Below are positions 61,821 to 64,000 of a stretch of DNA of 64,000 nucleotides, one piece after another. A program made the translations under genes and the position numbers. The notes beneath the pieces are model-generated. The model ran no database searches. It was given only the letters and a program-made list of their open reading frames with translations, and was not told the DNA's origin. The stretch is from Centroberyx gerrardi. Lineage: Eukaryota; Chordata; Actinopteri; Beryciformes; Berycidae. The DNA is taken from contig NC_136016.1 of assembly GCF_048128805.1 (NCBI RefSeq), positions 11,646,676 to 11,710,675 on the forward strand, written 5' to 3'. Position 1 is the stretch's first letter. Every line of letters starts with the position of its first letter.

Positions 61821-64000
61821 CTTTGTTACATCTTAAGCTTTTCCGCATGGCGGTCAGTGTGAGGAAAAGCGTCATAAAGTTTTACAACCTCTCTACTTGC
61901 TGTACATCCGACAGCTCGTCCGGTTTCTTTGTTTTTCGACTGAAGGCAGCAGAGACAAAAGTTCACCAGGAGAAACCTCTGGGACACTGAACTGATCTAA
62001 ACTGGAACTCTCCAGTTTAACACACACCGTGCTGATCATATAAGAGGAATTTACACATTTATTGAAGATCGATTTTTTCAAAGGAGATCACAAAATATTT
62101 GGACAATAATTTAAAACGTATACAGACATAAATTAGCCTACTATTTTGTTCGAAAATCACGTCATGCAAAATATCGAAACAACGCATGGCTCCATAATGA
62201 CAGTATCGAGGATCCAATAACTTTCATTTTGTAAGAATACAAAATCTCAGAATATCGAGGAAAGGAAATTTGCCTAATCACACACCCAAAGCCTATGAAA
62301 ACTGAATCGATCGAATGATTGGAATTGAAAAAATGTTGATTGAATTGATTACGCACTGAAGGCCTGAGTCTGCAGGCGCACTGTCCACACGCTATAAATA
62401 GGTTTGAAATGTTCCAAAATCAAAGGCAGGACAGATGAAAATTGCACAGCCCTAAAATCACCTTATTCTTCCATGTGCTGAAAAAAAAAAACACTGTCTG
62501 GCCTTTCAGGCCTCCAGAACCACAGAAACAGGCCGTGCTGAGGAGCCCTAATGAAAGACTTATAATAACTATAATAACTAACTATAATAAGGCTAATTAT
62601 TATTTTATGAGATGTTATAGACTATATGTTTAGGAATAATTTCAAACTCATATTCTAAGATAATTAAAGGAGGTCCTAAGGTTTTTATTTTAGGCTTTGG
62701 AATTATTTTTCAAAACTTTGGTTCATAATTGTTTAATAGGTTACGTCGTTTCTCTATTAATTACAAAATCAACTTGATCTACATTTTAAGGAAAACATTC
62801 TCTTTGTTGGAGCTAAAACCTTCTCCCATGGTGAACCCAAGATAGGCCAAAACTCAAGGCGGGGGAATGAGCTGTATTTAAGGAATTTATGGTTTTATTG
62901 CGTCTATAAATGTCGGAAATCCTTGCTGGTGGTGGAAATGAAAAGCAACGCGTCCCATGCAGGCCAGCTGAAAAACAACAGATTGATTTTAAACAAGCCA
63001 AAATGGAAAAGAGACTATTTTCAAAGCTTTTAAATTGTCTAAACGGCCCAAATGACTGTAGTCCTGGCTGTAAAACAAGGGTCTTTAACTTTGGCCTGAT
63101 AATCTTGATAGAAAAGTTGGCAAAGAATTTGTGACTTTAAGTCTGTGTAACCTTAAATTGGCTAATCCCCTAAGTACTGCAATCAGCCTAACACAATTTC
63201 CACCTTTCATCAATATACTGGGCCAATATGGTCAATACCAACTTGATCTGCATTGATTGAAAGAAATCGTCCATTTTGAGAGGCCAATAGTCTTCGATGC
63301 AGCGGTGTATTAGCCTGAAACTCAACACCTAATGATAGAGCCTATTTAAGGAAACGAGTCTAGTCAAACAGTTTTTAGGTTTTAACATTCAATGATTATT
63401 TTTGGTGCGTAGAATTTAAAGAAGAGAGAGAGGGAGGGAGAGAGAGGTTACACTCGAAAACAGCACAGCAGGCTTAGGATAACCAACCTCAAAATCAACT
63501 TTTCTTTATTTTCTAATGCAGATTTCATTTACCTCGGCACCCCAATCATGTTTAAACAACGGGCTAAGACCACAATGTAATTATGGTTAAAGAAATATCA
63601 AAAGGTGTTTAGACCTTTTGTGTCTAATCTATACAAACCAAAAGCTTCAGCAGAACCAAGTGCACATCCAATACAACGACAACCTCAAATGATATTCTTC
63701 CTTTTCTCCATCTTTTCATACCTTGTTCAGTCTTTCCTTTCTTCCAGTATCAAATTCAAACATATCAGCCCTTTAAAAAATAAAGATGGCGATGGGAAAA
63801 GCATGTCTAAAGCACAAAAACGGCTGCTGTTTATGAAAATTTACAACTTTGCCATGGAAGTTTACGACTTGCCAGGCTCCAGGATTGGTCGGGCTTGGTC
63901 ATGTGGACACCAGGAATGGGAACTTATTTCCCATGAGGTTATATTGCAGCTGCTGTTTTCCACCGCTCATTCACTTAACACTAGTAACACAACGTTTTCT
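61821..64000. other. gene-free DNA, probably proximal to hoxb13a
   Basis: No homeobox exon or other coding exon is visible. A MEF2 consensus CTATAAATAG lies at 62392-62401. Two related elements, TTTACAACTTTGCC (63840-63853) and TTTACGACTTGCC (from 63861), are spaced about 21 bases apart; TTTACGA is a posterior Hox (AbdB/Hox13) and CDX type site. Short GAGA-rich repeat at about 63421-63448. Regulatory function is inferred from synteny only. Confidence 0.35.

Noticed and set aside
61000-64000. hoxb13a exons
   Set aside because: No homeodomain-coding frame (WFQNRR region) on either strand; the gene, if present, lies beyond 64 kb.

Overview
This window is nuclear DNA of a ray-finned fish, almost certainly a teleost. 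The genes have many short GT-AG introns, AT-rich intergenic DNA, abundant CA/GT microsatellites, and proteins closest to vertebrate families. All gene models below were built by hand by joining exons at visible splice sites and checking phase. Five of them sum to complete in-frame coding sequences of expected size: fbrs 1335 aa, chmp2a 220 aa, msl1 518 aa, snf8 258 aa and gip 107 aa. calcoco2 (612 aa) also closes in frame but is longer than its human counterpart. mrm1 is a single-exon ORF of 401 aa.

Layout, left to right. 1-7.9 kb (minus strand): the 5' end of a large gene, most likely srcap, running off the left edge; it contains a 3.3-kb exon coding 1091 residues. 7.9-9.99 kb: poorly understood, with two minus-strand ORFs. 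9.99-22.6 kb (minus): fbrs, an AUTS2-family gene with at least 18 coding exons including very small ones. 24.6-26.15 kb (minus): mrm1, apparently intronless. 27.1-29.9 kb (plus): chmp2a, divergent from mrm1. 30.2-35.3 kb (minus): msl1, tail-to-tail with chmp2a. 36.5-38.0 kb (plus): gip with a clear TATA box. 38.97-41.07 kb (plus): snf8. 42.19-46.35 kb (minus): calcoco2. 47.64-48.14 kb: a decayed partial copy of ttll6. 49.2-60.8 kb (plus): ttll6 and its putative cilia-type promoter. 60.8-64 kb: ttll6 3' UTR and gene-free DNA that, by synteny, should lie near hoxb13a.

The right half (gip, snf8, calcoco2, ttll6) is the block that flanks HOXB13 on human chromosome 17q21. The left half (fbrs followed by the srcap-like gene in the same orientation) is the FBRS-SRCAP pair of human 16p11.2. 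MSL1 is also a human 17q gene and MRM1 lies on human 17q12. The functions are mostly housekeeping: chromatin (srcap, fbrs, msl1), ESCRT sorting (chmp2a of ESCRT-III, snf8 of ESCRT-II), mitochondrial rRNA methylation (mrm1), selective autophagy (calcoco2), plus an incretin hormone (gip) and a ciliary tubulin polyglutamylase (ttll6). They do not form a common pathway.

The observations most worth checking are the ttll6 pseudo-copy upstream of ttll6, an in-frame TGA at the start of the second coding exon of ttll6, the huge N-terminal exon of the srcap-like gene, twin 126-bp exons in calcoco2, an RFX X-box with CCAAT and FOXJ1-like motifs upstream of ttll6, and the unidentified ORFs between fbrs and srcap.
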